Below, piece by piece: positions 1 through 9,182 of a stretch of 31,235 nucleotides of DNA (the stretch's first letter is position 1; each line of letters opens with the position of its first letter). The notes beneath the pieces are model-generated. The model did no database searches and was not told the origin of the DNA. It saw nothing but the letters and a program-made list of their open reading frames with translations. The translations under genes were made by a program, and so were the position numbers. Source of the DNA: Glaciecola sp. UBA1851. Its GTDB lineage: Bacteria > Pseudomonadota > Gammaproteobacteria > Enterobacterales > Alteromonadaceae. The DNA lies in the NCBI GenBank assembly GCA_002338515.1, contig DDIL01000135.1, positions 1 to 31,235 on the forward strand, in the 5' to 3' direction.

Positions 1-66
1 CCAAAACACGTCTCTGGTCAACAAGAGTTATTAGAAAATAAAGTCAATAGAGTTATTTATTCATAA
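1..66 (+). CDS. C-terminal fragment of an upstream gene (unidentified)
   Basis: Frame 1 is open from the first base for 21 codons and ends at TAA 64-66. The encoded tail ends in NKVNRVIYS, which looks like an ordinary protein C-terminus. A 10-bp-arm hairpin starts 14 bases after the stop, as expected at the end of a transcription unit. The fragment is too short to name a family. It could be chance, since 21 open codons is not unusual; the position of the hairpin is the main support. Confidence 0.45.
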   Translation, partial: PKHVSGQQELLENKVNRVIYS

Positions 67-79
67 CCATGCCACGCAG

Positions 80-104
80 GAAGCCCTTATTAATTAAGGG
101 CTTC
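80..104. terminator. Hairpin between convergent transcription units
   Basis: The arms GAAGCCCTTA (80-89) and TAAGGGCTTC (95-104) are perfectly complementary with a 5-base loop (90-94). It lies just after the stop at 64-66 on the plus strand and about 90 bases after the stop of the minus-strand lyase (194). No long T tract follows on either side, so termination efficiency is uncertain. A bidirectional terminator between convergent genes is the simplest reading. Confidence 0.55.
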
Positions 105-193
105 ATATTAGATACCGCAAGTGAAAATCATACTCCCTACAACCTTTCATAAAAGACTATAAATCTATAGCCATTGAATAAGATATGTATCTA

Positions 194-1915
194 TTATCGA
201 GGACGAATTTCTCCGTCATGCCATAAATAAAGGCGTCGAGCTTTTCCTTTACTGACGTTGACTACCACACCAACTGCACCGCCAGAATCGTTTCGAACAA
301 CTTCCATTCTCATGCCAGCATTAGTAAGCGCAAGGTGCTCACGTTCAACTGTCCAGCTCTGTCCCTCTGCACCTTCCTTTTGGGTATTAGTTGCAATAGC
401 AAATACAGTTTCACGCTCAGCGTTACGGTAGATTACAGCAGCGCTCTCACTATTTGAATCGAGTTTCTGCAAACTCATTATGGTGTTAATTGGCTGACCA
501 TTAATGTCAGCTAACGTCCAAACCATCGTCCCTGGCATGGGTTGCTCTGATGTCCACTTACCGTCTTCATACGTCGCCATTTTCCAATGACGCGGCTCTG
601 GATGTCTTATTTCGTAGCTCATTGCAGGTTTGCCGTCTTGCAACATCAGACCAAGCGTATCATTAACAATTGTCCCAGCACTTACTGAGTCGTAAACAAG
701 TGTTTGTATATCGGCAATAGGCTTGGTAATAGGAAGAGTAAGCTCCTCTCCTTTTACGTTGTAAAAAGTATCTGTTGTTGTATCTAATCTCATGTAATAG
801 GCGTTGAACCGATCATCATGCCTTTTGGTGTGAATCTCTTTAAAATTACAAAGATGATGCATAGAGGTAACAAGAATATCAGTATCGGAAGCCTTGAATG
901 TTTTGATATAAAACATGTCGACTTTCATGGGGTCGTCTTTATGAACGGTTGGCCACGTAATGATTACAGGTGGTTCAAAGGTTTTCTTTCCACTCTTCAG
1001 CTTATAGTATATCCATGGAGATTTGTGTGTACCAGCACGTGTGAAAAAATAAATATCACCATTGGGCATTTTGCTACTTTGCGCATAGGATGCAAATGGC
1101 GACACATCATGTTGCTGGGAAAAGCTGCTGATATCGTTTGGCTTATCTGAAACAACATGGGTAAACCTACCCCCTGCATGTGCCGTGTCAATTGAAAGTG
1201 GGTTTAGGCCATCTTCTTTTTCTCCACCATGACCGCCAAAAGTAATATGAAAGTATCCATTTACGTCTTGCTGCATGGTTGGGTAACCATGACTATCTAG
1301 TTTTCTTCCATTTTTAGATAACGTACTATGCCCTGCTTTGTAAGGGCCGTCCCATTGATGTGTTTGTATGTCAAAACTGGCTATATATGGATCTGTTAAC
1401 GCGCCTTCATAGGCAATATAGATTTTTCCAGCATTATAATGGCTATCGCCAGGCGTCCTACTCATGGGTAGGTAATCTGAAAAGTGACCATCAGGTAGCT
1501 TATGTAGTGTTGGAGCAGGGCCCGCTTTTCCAATAAAAGGGTCGTCAGAGATATTGTAAATATCCTCGAATGTTCTACCTTTTTTATACATGTCATAAAT
1601 AGCTTGAAACTCAGTATATTGACCGTAGAGATATTGATCTATTTTCCAATGCCAAAACTCAGCACTAAGAGTATCTTCATTTTCCATTGCTTTGTGCAAT
1701 GCGGCAAAAGTAACGTCATGATGTGAGTGCTTAATAATAAGCGCTGCCCGTTTTTTAAGAAATGCTTCTTCGCTCATTAAAACTTGAGTGCCACTTTCCT
1801 TATTTGTAAAATTACGAGCGTTACTTTTAATCGTACTTACTTCAGTTTTTGCCACAAGTGCATTTATCAAGCAGCCTAAGATTAATGTTGCAATAAATAG
1901 TTTCTTTACTATCAT
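194..1915 (-). CDS. PL25-like ulvan lyase, long form with N-terminal extension
   Basis: Predicted secreted beta-propeller polysaccharide lyase (BNR_4 superfamily) that would cut ulvan by beta-elimination next to the uronate. The 573-residue protein starts at an ATG with AGAGA upstream and has a signal sequence (K4, K5, hydrophobic 6-22). Export type is unclear: LILGC at 11-15 resembles a lipobox and LVA at 20-22 a signal peptidase I site. Candidate catalytic residues are H209 (DSHG), H229 (GGHGG), Y277 and R293, with spacings 20, 48 and 16. These nearly match the PL25 tetrad and the second PL25 in this window (20, 46, 16). It differs from that paralogue by about 100 extra residues (roughly 25-130) before the propeller. 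It is the last gene of the minus block, 44 bases after GH78. Substrate is inferred from family and context. Confidence 0.82.
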   Translation of the reverse strand: MIVKKLFIATLILGCLINALVAKTEVSTIKSNARNFTNKESGTQVLMSEEAFLKKRAALIIKHSHHDVTFAALHKAMENEDTLSAEFWHWKIDQYLYGQYTEFQAIYDMYKKGRTFEDIYNISDDPFIGKAGPAPTLHKLPDGHFSDYLPMSRTPGDSHYNAGKIYIAYEGALTDPYIASFDIQTHQWDGPYKAGHSTLSKNGRKLDSHGYPTMQQDVNGYFHITFGGHGGEKEDGLNPLSIDTAHAGGRFTHVVSDKPNDISSFSQQHDVSPFASYAQSSKMPNGDIYFFTRAGTHKSPWIYYKLKSGKKTFEPPVIITWPTVHKDDPMKVDMFYIKTFKASDTDILVTSMHHLCNFKEIHTKRHDDRFNAYYMRLDTTTDTFYNVKGEELTLPITKPIADIQTLVYDSVSAGTIVNDTLGLMLQDGKPAMSYEIRHPEPRHWKMATYEDGKWTSEQPMPGTMVWTLADINGQPINTIMSLQKLDSNSESAAVIYRNAERETVFAIATNTQKEGAEGQSWTVEREHLALTNAGMRMEVVRNDSGGAVGVVVNVSKGKARRLYLWHDGEIRPR

Positions 1916-1959
1916 TTATTCAATCTCTTTTGTTACGTCAATGATTATTTTCATCTTAG

Positions 1960-4860
1960 TTATTGATTCACAATAATTGTGTAATTACCGCTTTTATATA
2001 ACGTTTTATCTTTTCCAGGCAAGCTAACAAAAGCGGTTGAATTTTGTGGAATACTAAACTGCCACGTCACTTGATTATCCTGCCTTTCCCACTGGCTACT
2101 AATTTGACCATACCCTGTGGTGTAAGACACCACAGCAGAATCTAAACTGCTTGGAAACACTGGACGTAATTCAAAGTCTTGATAGCCAACACTATCTTCT
2201 AGCAGGCGAATACCGCCTAGCCCTTCATAAAACCAGCCATCGTAACCAGCATGGAAAGGGTGATTTAACGAACGACCTGGAGCATTTCGACGCTCAGGAT
2301 CTAGACTAGGATCAAGCACGCCTTTTCGCTCCCAAAGTGTGGTAGCATTTAAATTATCAAATTGCCATTGATATCCTGGGTAACCTTCGGCAGTAAAAAT
2401 ATTAAAGGCGGTATCACCATAGCCATAATCACTAAGTGATTTGTATAAATAAGTTTGCCCTATTGCGCCTACAGAACCATGACCGTTCCATGATTTGGTT
2501 ACGTCTTTATTTATGGCGTCGGCAATGGCTTGGCGCAGCTCTTTTGGTGCTATATCAAACTGCAATGCCATTGAATCAGCTGTTTGACTGCCATAACTGC
2601 TAGTTTCTAGATTGTAAAATTCTTCGTGATATTGTTTACTAATAGCATTAAAGAGCTGATTGAAATGCTCAACCTTATTTGGTTTGTTCAGCAAGGCGGA
2701 AATTTTTGCCATGATATTTGCAGAATGAGCGAATAAAGCAGATGTAGTTTTTACAGGTGGCGTATATTCCGAGTTACATCGTTTTCGTGTCATTCCCGGC
2801 TCTCGGACGGGATCACACCAATCGCCATAACTATAGCGATCATTTCTAACCAACGCGTTATCAAGAATGGCCTCACCCGCCGTCATATACTCCATCATGC
2901 TGTCATATTGCGAAGCTAACAATTGTAAATCACCGTAATGTCGGTAGTGTTCCCATGCAATCATCACTTCTGCTGCTGCCCAATCGAACTTACCACCATG
3001 ACTACGCTTACCGGGTACAACCGCTGGTGCTATATGCTTTGAGGTTTTAAAATCACCTAAGTACTTATCCCAAAAATTTTGCATATTATAATTGTAATTG
3101 CCGGTTATTAACGCAGCATGAGCGTCACCCGTCCAACCTGCACGTTCACGTATTGGGCAGTCCATAGGCACGGCCATCAAGTTACTTTCATAACTCCATA
3201 AGGCCATATCATGAATACGATTAACAAGTGAATTACCACTTGTAAACGTCCCTACTCTATCAACATCACTTCTTACTAAATGCGCTGATATTGCATCTAA
3301 ACTAGGCGCAACATCTAACCCAGTGATTTCTACATATCGAAATCCATGCCAGGTAAATACTGGTGTCCATGTGTTTGATTGGTTTTGGTTACCGTTATTG
3401 CTTGCTACGTATGTATCAACTTGTTTTAGTAAAGGTGCTCCACCACCGGTTTTTTGACTGATGTTACCATCAATATCCGCCCATTCAGCATAACGTAAGT
3501 TAATAGACTGACCTGGACGCAAGTTAAGTTTGTCTAGGTATAAAGTAGGAATACCAGTAAAATTTTGGCCAAAATCTAACACCCACACATTGTCTTTGGG
3601 TTGATAAATTTTTTGAACCGTCACCTCTTGCACAGCACGTATAGGCGGTAACAACTGAGGTTCAAGCGTTTTTGTTGGCCACTCTGTAAGTACCTGAACT
3701 GGTTTCCAATTATCAATATTTTGAGGCTTTTGTTTGCTATTCCAGTTTTTAATAGCTAGATTAGCATCATACAACTCACCAGAGAAAAGTCCTTCTTTTA
3801 ACACGGCTGAAGCATGGCTTAGCCAATTTTGATCAGTAGCCACAATCTGTTTTGAACCATCTGCAAAGAGCAACTCTAGCTGAGCAATAAATTTAGGTTG
3901 ACCATAAGCCAGCGAACGAGATGGTTTGCTATCTGGTGCTGCATCTGGATTATTCCACCTACTAAAGGCAATATTTTCATCGTACCAACCACTGCCTAAA
4001 TGCACTGCAATAACATTGTCACCGCTGGCAAGCATAGAGAGAATGTCGTCAGTATTATATAAAATACGTTCGTCATAATCGGTTTGTCCGGGGTCAGCAA
4101 TGCGGTCATCAACCTTTGTACCATTTACAAAAATTTCATAATAACCCGCAGCTGTGCTATGCAAGCGTGCTTTAACGACTGATTTACCTGACGGTATAGC
4201 GAAATCATGTCGAAACAAACTTGCGGTCGGCTGGGCGGTAAGTTGTTGATATACACGCTCTTGTGTCGCACGTTTACTTTCAGATAATGGATCGTTAGCT
4301 TGTTCGTGAATATTGGCTGCATATAGCATCCAAGTTTTTACAGGCTCGCTAATATCAGCCACGTCTTGTTTTTCAACTTGAATCCATTTGCCTTGCCAAT
4401 CTTGTGGTTGTATCAACCCCATTTCCCAATTCGAGATATCACTCCACTGATGCGCAATTTCAGTTTCTGCTGACCACACTTTCACCCGCCAATATGCTGA
4501 GCTTCTGCTTTCTAACGTTTTTCCTTGATAGGGAATATTCAATGAATGACGAGCATTTACTTTACCACTGTCCCACAAATTAGCATTACCCGCTAATAAC
4601 GCCTCTTTAGAACTTGCAACCTGAATTTGATAAGCACTTTGAGTAACGACATTAGCGTGCCATGAAAATTTAGGCGAACTGTTATGCACATTTAGAGGCC
4701 TAAGCATTCCTTCAACTAACAAATTGCTCGGCTGAATATCATCAACTTCGGTTTTAATAGCAGTGTCACTCGAACATGACATTAGTCCTAAGCAGACTAG
4801 TATTGTAACAACACTAGTTAAAGTCCATATGCGCATTGTCTTTAACGTTAAAATTTTCAC
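1960..4860 (-). CDS. GH78 alpha-L-rhamnosidase, lipoprotein
   Basis: Inverting hydrolase expected to release alpha-linked L-rhamnose from ulvan oligosaccharides, anchored in an envelope membrane. Numbered from the chosen start (966 residues), LMSC at 26-29 is a lipobox. N-terminal beta-sandwich domains come first, with the (alpha/alpha)6 barrel after about residue 540. The GH78 motif DCPIRE-x6-D gives D567, E572 and D579; a second glutamate sits in LWERKG (E844). The C-terminal sandwich is complete. The frame is open to a GTG at 4914, but the GTG at 4860 has AAGGGTGG five bases upstream; an ATG at 4836 is the alternative and still keeps the lipobox. A 209-base gap separates it from GH39, so it probably has its own promoter; tandem ATTGAA (4975-4986) lies there. 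The enzyme call is firm, the linkage it cuts is not. Confidence 0.9.
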   Translation of the reverse strand: MKILTLKTMRIWTLTSVVTILVCLGLMSCSSDTAIKTEVDDIQPSNLLVEGMLRPLNVHNSSPKFSWHANVVTQSAYQIQVASSKEALLAGNANLWDSGKVNARHSLNIPYQGKTLESRSSAYWRVKVWSAETEIAHQWSDISNWEMGLIQPQDWQGKWIQVEKQDVADISEPVKTWMLYAANIHEQANDPLSESKRATQERVYQQLTAQPTASLFRHDFAIPSGKSVVKARLHSTAAGYYEIFVNGTKVDDRIADPGQTDYDERILYNTDDILSMLASGDNVIAVHLGSGWYDENIAFSRWNNPDAAPDSKPSRSLAYGQPKFIAQLELLFADGSKQIVATDQNWLSHASAVLKEGLFSGELYDANLAIKNWNSKQKPQNIDNWKPVQVLTEWPTKTLEPQLLPPIRAVQEVTVQKIYQPKDNVWVLDFGQNFTGIPTLYLDKLNLRPGQSINLRYAEWADIDGNISQKTGGGAPLLKQVDTYVASNNGNQNQSNTWTPVFTWHGFRYVEITGLDVAPSLDAISAHLVRSDVDRVGTFTSGNSLVNRIHDMALWSYESNLMAVPMDCPIRERAGWTGDAHAALITGNYNYNMQNFWDKYLGDFKTSKHIAPAVVPGKRSHGGKFDWAAAEVMIAWEHYRHYGDLQLLASQYDSMMEYMTAGEAILDNALVRNDRYSYGDWCDPVREPGMTRKRCNSEYTPPVKTTSALFAHSANIMAKISALLNKPNKVEHFNQLFNAISKQYHEEFYNLETSSYGSQTADSMALQFDIAPKELRQAIADAINKDVTKSWNGHGSVGAIGQTYLYKSLSDYGYGDTAFNIFTAEGYPGYQWQFDNLNATTLWERKGVLDPSLDPERRNAPGRSLNHPFHAGYDGWFYEGLGGIRLLEDSVGYQDFELRPVFPSSLDSAVVSYTTGYGQISSQWERQDNQVTWQFSIPQNSTAFVSLPGKDKTLYKSGNYTIIVNQ

Positions 4861-5069
4861 ATTAACCACCCTTGTTGGTCCATAATTCATGTGGGTAAAC
4901 AACATTACACTCACATTTTTATAACATTATTTTAAATGCTAACACTTAAACCAACTTGTTAGAAGATATTTTTGATTGAAATTGAATGTATTTGATTAAG
5001 CTTGAGGGTGTATGCAAATAAATAGATTTTATAGTCTTATTATGGATTGAATGAAAATTTAAAAAATAG

Positions 5070-6854
5070 CTAATTAACCCATTTAATTTCGGTTTTTTCG
5101 TATGAGAAAGGAGGCAAGGTTGAACTCACTTTTATGATTGAACCTGAGCGACCATCATCACGAATCACAGTTTCGCCTTTATACCACTGTGTCCAAACAC
5201 TGTGATTATTATGTTCGTAGATTGACCACTGCGCTTTGCCTTCATCATTTAAATCAACACTTGGTGAACCATATTTACTGAAATAAGTTTGGTCAGTTCG
5301 TAACCAGTTAGGTGCTGAAGGATGTTGCATAAAACGATAAAATGCATGATGTTCGGGAGCGACAAGTTTTCTTCGATACAGAAACGTCGACCCAACAGGT
5401 ATTTGAGTCACAAATTCAAGTTGTATGCTTTGCTCATTATCAGCCTCTAAATCTGATGGCTCATAATGATAGGCGACCGCTTGGATACTATTATTAACTT
5501 TATTTTCTACAACTATGGCGCCAATATTCTCAGCTATTTCGCCTTTATCTGTTTTAATTTGTGAACTGATGCGCGGTAAACCAAACATACTCTCAAATAT
5601 CGTCATATATTGTTCACGTTTACTACCCGCGCGATGACCCCAGAGAAAAATTTCTGTTATGCCATGCTGATAAAATTCATCCGTTAGAGCCAATGAGAAT
5701 GTGTCTGCTTGGGGTGAATGAGAGCGAATAAATGCAACATTTGTCCCTGGTACTCTCCCCATGCGAGTAATCACACTATATTCTTCAATATCAAGTATAG
5801 TGTTAGTTTGCCATTTAGGGTGCTGCACCATAGGTTTAAAAAACTGCTCGAATTTTGTTTTTGGATCACGTGTCCTTTCAAGGTTTATAAATGGATAGTC
5901 ACTTACCCCCCAAAAATCTATCTTAATATTATTGTCATAACTATATTCAATGATGCCATTCGCAAAGGCTTTAATTTTTTCACCTTTATAATTGGTCACT
6001 GTACCATTTTTATACACAAAATTTGGACCACGGGTATGCACACCCACTATTGCTTCTGGTAATACTGTTCGAATAGCTCGGGCTGAGTTCGCAAAATGCT
6101 CAATAAAGTCTTGTTCCGTGCCAAACCAATGCTCAGGCGTTTCAATTTCAGTACCAATTCTAAAGCGCCATTTAGCGACCGTTTCTCGCCCATATTCTTG
6201 AATTAAGTGCTTCATCATTGCTTGTAAGAAGTGGTTATAAGCTACTTTGTCTTTAGGCGGTAACGAATTTCCATAATGAGAAACCCTTTGTTTTTCTTTA
6301 AAGCTTACACCATCAAAAGGTTGTGAGTCTGGGATGAATGAATGACCTCGTTGAAATGCCCAAGGAGGTTGATCAACAACGATTTGATAAAGCTTATACC
6401 CGCGCTTAACAATTGAATCTATGCGCCCAATTAGCGGAGCAAAATTATATTCGTATTGCTTCGTTGCCTCATTATAAATAGCTGTATCATAGTCTAAGTC
6501 AGGTACCTTTTTACCATCTACCCTCTTATTAATACCGCCAATCATGCGGATGGTATTCATCCGCATTCCAGGCAAGGTGCTTACACCCGGTTTTGGCGCA
6601 ATCCGATTTGCCGTTTGCCACATATTATGCAATGGCGCGTTAATACTTGCTGAATCGGTCATATCTGCACGAATAACAACGGTCGCTGTGTTGTCTAAAT
6701 CTAGTGTTTGGCTGTTATCTATAACATCTATTACGGTAGCATTATCCGCATTGACTTCACCTTGTTCAATGAATGCACTACCACCGGCACATCCGCTAAG
6801 AATAAGCCAAGAAAAAGTACAAACACCGAACAGAATATAATATTTAATTTTCAT
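5070..6854 (-). CDS. GH39-like glycoside hydrolase, lipoprotein
   Basis: Predicted clan GH-A (TIM-barrel) hydrolase, closest in my reading to the GH39-like enzymes of ulvan clusters, where a xylosidase-type role has been proposed. The 594-residue protein has a lipoprotein signal with lipobox LSGC (C22). The barrel spans roughly 60-430: RMNTIRMIGG near 98-107 and QIVVDQPPW at 157-165 fit early strands. GTEIET (234-239) is the likely acid/base strand (E236 or E238), and ILDIEEY (353-359) the likely nucleophile strand (E357 or E358). The usual GH39 'NE' pair is replaced by 'TE', so family assignment is tentative. A C-terminal beta-sandwich follows. It starts 10 bases after the MFS gene and is probably co-transcribed. 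Alternatives are GH30, GH79 or another GH-A family. Confidence 0.7.
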   Translation of the reverse strand: MKIKYYILFGVCTFSWLILSGCAGGSAFIEQGEVNADNATVIDVIDNSQTLDLDNTATVVIRADMTDSASINAPLHNMWQTANRIAPKPGVSTLPGMRMNTIRMIGGINKRVDGKKVPDLDYDTAIYNEATKQYEYNFAPLIGRIDSIVKRGYKLYQIVVDQPPWAFQRGHSFIPDSQPFDGVSFKEKQRVSHYGNSLPPKDKVAYNHFLQAMMKHLIQEYGRETVAKWRFRIGTEIETPEHWFGTEQDFIEHFANSARAIRTVLPEAIVGVHTRGPNFVYKNGTVTNYKGEKIKAFANGIIEYSYDNNIKIDFWGVSDYPFINLERTRDPKTKFEQFFKPMVQHPKWQTNTILDIEEYSVITRMGRVPGTNVAFIRSHSPQADTFSLALTDEFYQHGITEIFLWGHRAGSKREQYMTIFESMFGLPRISSQIKTDKGEIAENIGAIVVENKVNNSIQAVAYHYEPSDLEADNEQSIQLEFVTQIPVGSTFLYRRKLVAPEHHAFYRFMQHPSAPNWLRTDQTYFSKYGSPSVDLNDEGKAQWSIYEHNNHSVWTQWYKGETVIRDDGRSGSIIKVSSTLPPFSYEKTEIKWVN

Positions 6855-6864
6855 GAGAACGCTA

Positions 6865-8085
6865 TCAAACTGACTTACTCACCTTGCTTCTATACACATA
6901 CAATCCAATAAACAATGCGATTAGTAATATTGGGAACATGAGTAAGTTAGATAGTATAGCTTGACTAGATGCCATGGTTAGCTCAACACCAGTGGCACCA
7001 TTGGTTATTGCAGCTTGTTTAGCTTCGTCCGCCCAAGCACCAATAATTGGATTAAATATCGCCACACCGGCCATACCTGCTCCACCCACTAAAGATAACC
7101 CTAACGCACCAGTTTTGGGCAAGTATTCAGCGACACAACCTAACATGGTAGGCCAAAAATAAGTGACACCTAACGCAAAGAAAACCGCCGCAACGTACAC
7201 CAATGAGCCACTTAACTGGGTTAATAAGAATATACCTATTGTTGAGAGTATGGCCGAGGCAACCAACACACCGGCTGGATTTAAGCTATGTACCAATGGC
7301 CCAGCAAAATACCGACCAATAGCCATTATCCCGGTTATTAACGCAAGCGTTAGCATAGGTGTCGCGCCTGAAGCAGAAAGGATTTCGGTGATCCAGCCTT
7401 GTGTACCTAATTCAGTGGTAGCCGTGATAGTCATTACAAAAAAGAAAAAGAAGAAAAGCGGCGTAAGCAATGCTTTAAAGTTACCTGATGTGGTATCGAT
7501 TTCTTTATCTAAACTTGGAAATTCGCAATTAACTAACATTGCAGCATAAACTGCCGCCGGTAAAAGCATCACTGCAATTTGATACTCCCACGTAAATCCC
7601 ATGCTAGATAGCGCATACGATACTAGAGCGCCAACGACAATTCCGCCTGGAAACCACACATGGAATTTGTTGAGCATAGTCGTTTTATTGTCTTTATACA
7701 TATTAGAGATTAAGGGGTTACAAGCGGCTTCGACTGCACCATTTCCAAACCCAACTAAAAATGTTGAAAATAGCAAACCGTAATAACCTGACGCAGTAAT
7801 AGTCAATATTAAGCCTGCAGAATGACAAATAAATGCGACCCAAAGCAGTTTCTTTGCCCCAAAAGTATTGTATAAGAACCCACCAAGCACCGTTGCAGCC
7901 GGGAAACCCCAAAATGCCATCGCGATAACCCAACCAATTTGTGTATTAGTTAAATCAAACTGCTTGCCTAACTCAGGTACAATACCCGCTCGAATAGCGA
8001 AGGTCATAGCTGTGACTAATAAAGCCAAACAACTTAGTATAAAGATACGATTTGCATGTTTGTGACCAGTAGCAATATTACTCAT
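6865..8085 (-). CDS. MFS sugar permease (FHS/fucose-permease type)
   Basis: Inner-membrane transporter of 406 residues with about 12 hydrophobic segments, the usual MFS length. It likely imports a released mono- or disaccharide by H+ symport. The start has AAGGAA nine bases before the ATG. NTFGAKKLLW (about 68-77) fits the conserved loop between helices 2 and 3, and FLVGFGNGAVEAACNPL (about 108-124) resembles the helix-4 region of fucose/glucose permeases. A run of six phenylalanines occurs near residue 213. It is tightly packed between the TIM-barrel gene (10-base gap) and GH39 (10-base gap), tying uptake to hydrolysis. Substrate cannot be read from sequence; rhamnose, xylose or an oxidised sugar are candidates. 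Confidence 0.85.
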   Translation of the reverse strand: MSNIATGHKHANRIFILSCLALLVTAMTFAIRAGIVPELGKQFDLTNTQIGWVIAMAFWGFPAATVLGGFLYNTFGAKKLLWVAFICHSAGLILTITASGYYGLLFSTFLVGFGNGAVEAACNPLISNMYKDNKTTMLNKFHVWFPGGIVVGALVSYALSSMGFTWEYQIAVMLLPAAVYAAMLVNCEFPSLDKEIDTTSGNFKALLTPLFFFFFFVMTITATTELGTQGWITEILSASGATPMLTLALITGIMAIGRYFAGPLVHSLNPAGVLVASAILSTIGIFLLTQLSGSLVYVAAVFFALGVTYFWPTMLGCVAEYLPKTGALGLSLVGGAGMAGVAIFNPIIGAWADEAKQAAITNGATGVELTMASSQAILSNLLMFPILLIALFIGLYVYRSKVSKSV

Positions 8086-8095
8086 GTTACTTTCC

Positions 8096-9151
8096 TTATT
8101 TCAAACCTAAAATGGCTTTGTTAAGTTGTTCATCTGCGCCACTATCAGCGAAATCGTCAAACGCTTTATCAGTTGGACGAATAATATGATCATTAATAAA
8201 TATCGCGCCTTCTTTTGCGCCGTTTTCGGGATGTTTCATACAACATTCCCATTCCATGACTGCCCATCCATCAAAATTGTACTGCGTTAACTTACTAAAA
8301 ATACTTTTAAAATCAATTTGTCCATCACCTAGAGACCGAAAACGACCGGGACGGTCTATCCATGCTTGATATCCTCCATACACTCCACTTCGACCAGATG
8401 GCGTAAACTCAGCATCCTTCACATGGAATGCGCGAATTCGTTCATGATAAATATCGATAAAAGCTAGGTAGTCTAGTTGTTGCAATACGAAATGACTGGG
8501 ATCGTATAATATGTTCGCACGCGGGTGGTTATTGGTTGCGTCTAAGAATCGTTCAAAGGTAACGCCGTCATGTAAATCTTCTCCGGGGTGCAACTCGTAA
8601 CACACGTCACATCCGGCTTCATCAAATGAATTTAAAATAGGCGTCCAACGTCTAGCTAATTCTTCAAATCCCATTTCTACTAAACCAGCGGGGCGCTGAG
8701 GCCATGGATACATAGTTTGCCACAACAACGCACCTGAAAAGCTAGCGTGAGACGTCAAGCCTAAATTCTTACTTGCTTTAGCAGCCATATGCATTTGCTC
8801 TATGGCCCAACTTGTTCTTGCGTCAGGATTGCCATGCACTTGCTCAGGCGCAAACCCGTCAAACATGGCGTCATAAGCAGGGTGAACTGCAACTAATTGC
8901 CCCTGCAAATGAGTAGACAGCTCGGTTAAGACTAAGCCGTGCTGCGCTAATGTGCCTTGTACTTCTTGGCAATAGGTCATACTGTCTGAGGCTTTTTGCA
9001 AATCAAATAACCTGCCATCCCAAGATGGCATTTGTATGCCTTTAAAACCCTGCTCTGCCGCCCATTTGCATATAGTATTTAAATCATTAAAGGGTGCGTC
9101 GTTTCCAGCGAACTGTGCTAGAAAAATACCTGGACCACGTATTTCTTTCAT
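8096..9151 (-). CDS. Sugar phosphate isomerase/epimerase family TIM-barrel protein
   Basis: Cytoplasmic AP-endonuclease-2/xylose-isomerase-like TIM barrel of 351 residues, a family that isomerises, epimerises or cleaves sugars using a divalent metal. Likely metal ligands lie at the strand ends: E186 (CYELHPGED), D217 and H220 (YDPSH), H243 (FHVKD) and E300 (MEWE). No signal peptide is present. AAGG lies upstream of the ATG. Its neighbours are a Gfo/Idh oxidoreductase and an MFS permease. That trio recurs in bacterial sugar clusters, in some cases linked to 3-keto sugar chemistry, but the exact reaction here is unknown. Confidence 0.82.
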   Translation of the reverse strand: MKEIRGPGIFLAQFAGNDAPFNDLNTICKWAAEQGFKGIQMPSWDGRLFDLQKASDSMTYCQEVQGTLAQHGLVLTELSTHLQGQLVAVHPAYDAMFDGFAPEQVHGNPDARTSWAIEQMHMAAKASKNLGLTSHASFSGALLWQTMYPWPQRPAGLVEMGFEELARRWTPILNSFDEAGCDVCYELHPGEDLHDGVTFERFLDATNNHPRANILYDPSHFVLQQLDYLAFIDIYHERIRAFHVKDAEFTPSGRSGVYGGYQAWIDRPGRFRSLGDGQIDFKSIFSKLTQYNFDGWAVMEWECCMKHPENGAKEGAIFINDHIIRPTDKAFDDFADSGADEQLNKAILGLK

Positions 9152-9182
9152 AATAGATTACCTTTTATAACCGTTTATTATT

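Noticed and set aside
818..1150. Plus-strand open frame of 110 codons inside the PL25-like gene
   Set aside because: Antisense shadow of a well-supported lyase; no recognisable protein features.
4861..4914. N-terminal extension of the GH78 lipoprotein from a GTG at 4914
   Set aside because: It would put 18 residues before the lipoprotein signal; the GTG at 4860 has a good AAGGGTGG site.
7434..7460. Poly-Phe run in the MFS gene as a frameshift or phase-variable site
   Set aside because: The frame continues normally and the codons are mixed TTT/TTC, so the longest single-base run is short.
7163..7549. Open frame of 128 codons on the plus strand inside the MFS gene
   Set aside because: It is antisense to a clear 12-helix permease, has low complexity (poly-Lys opposite poly-Phe) and no ribosome site.
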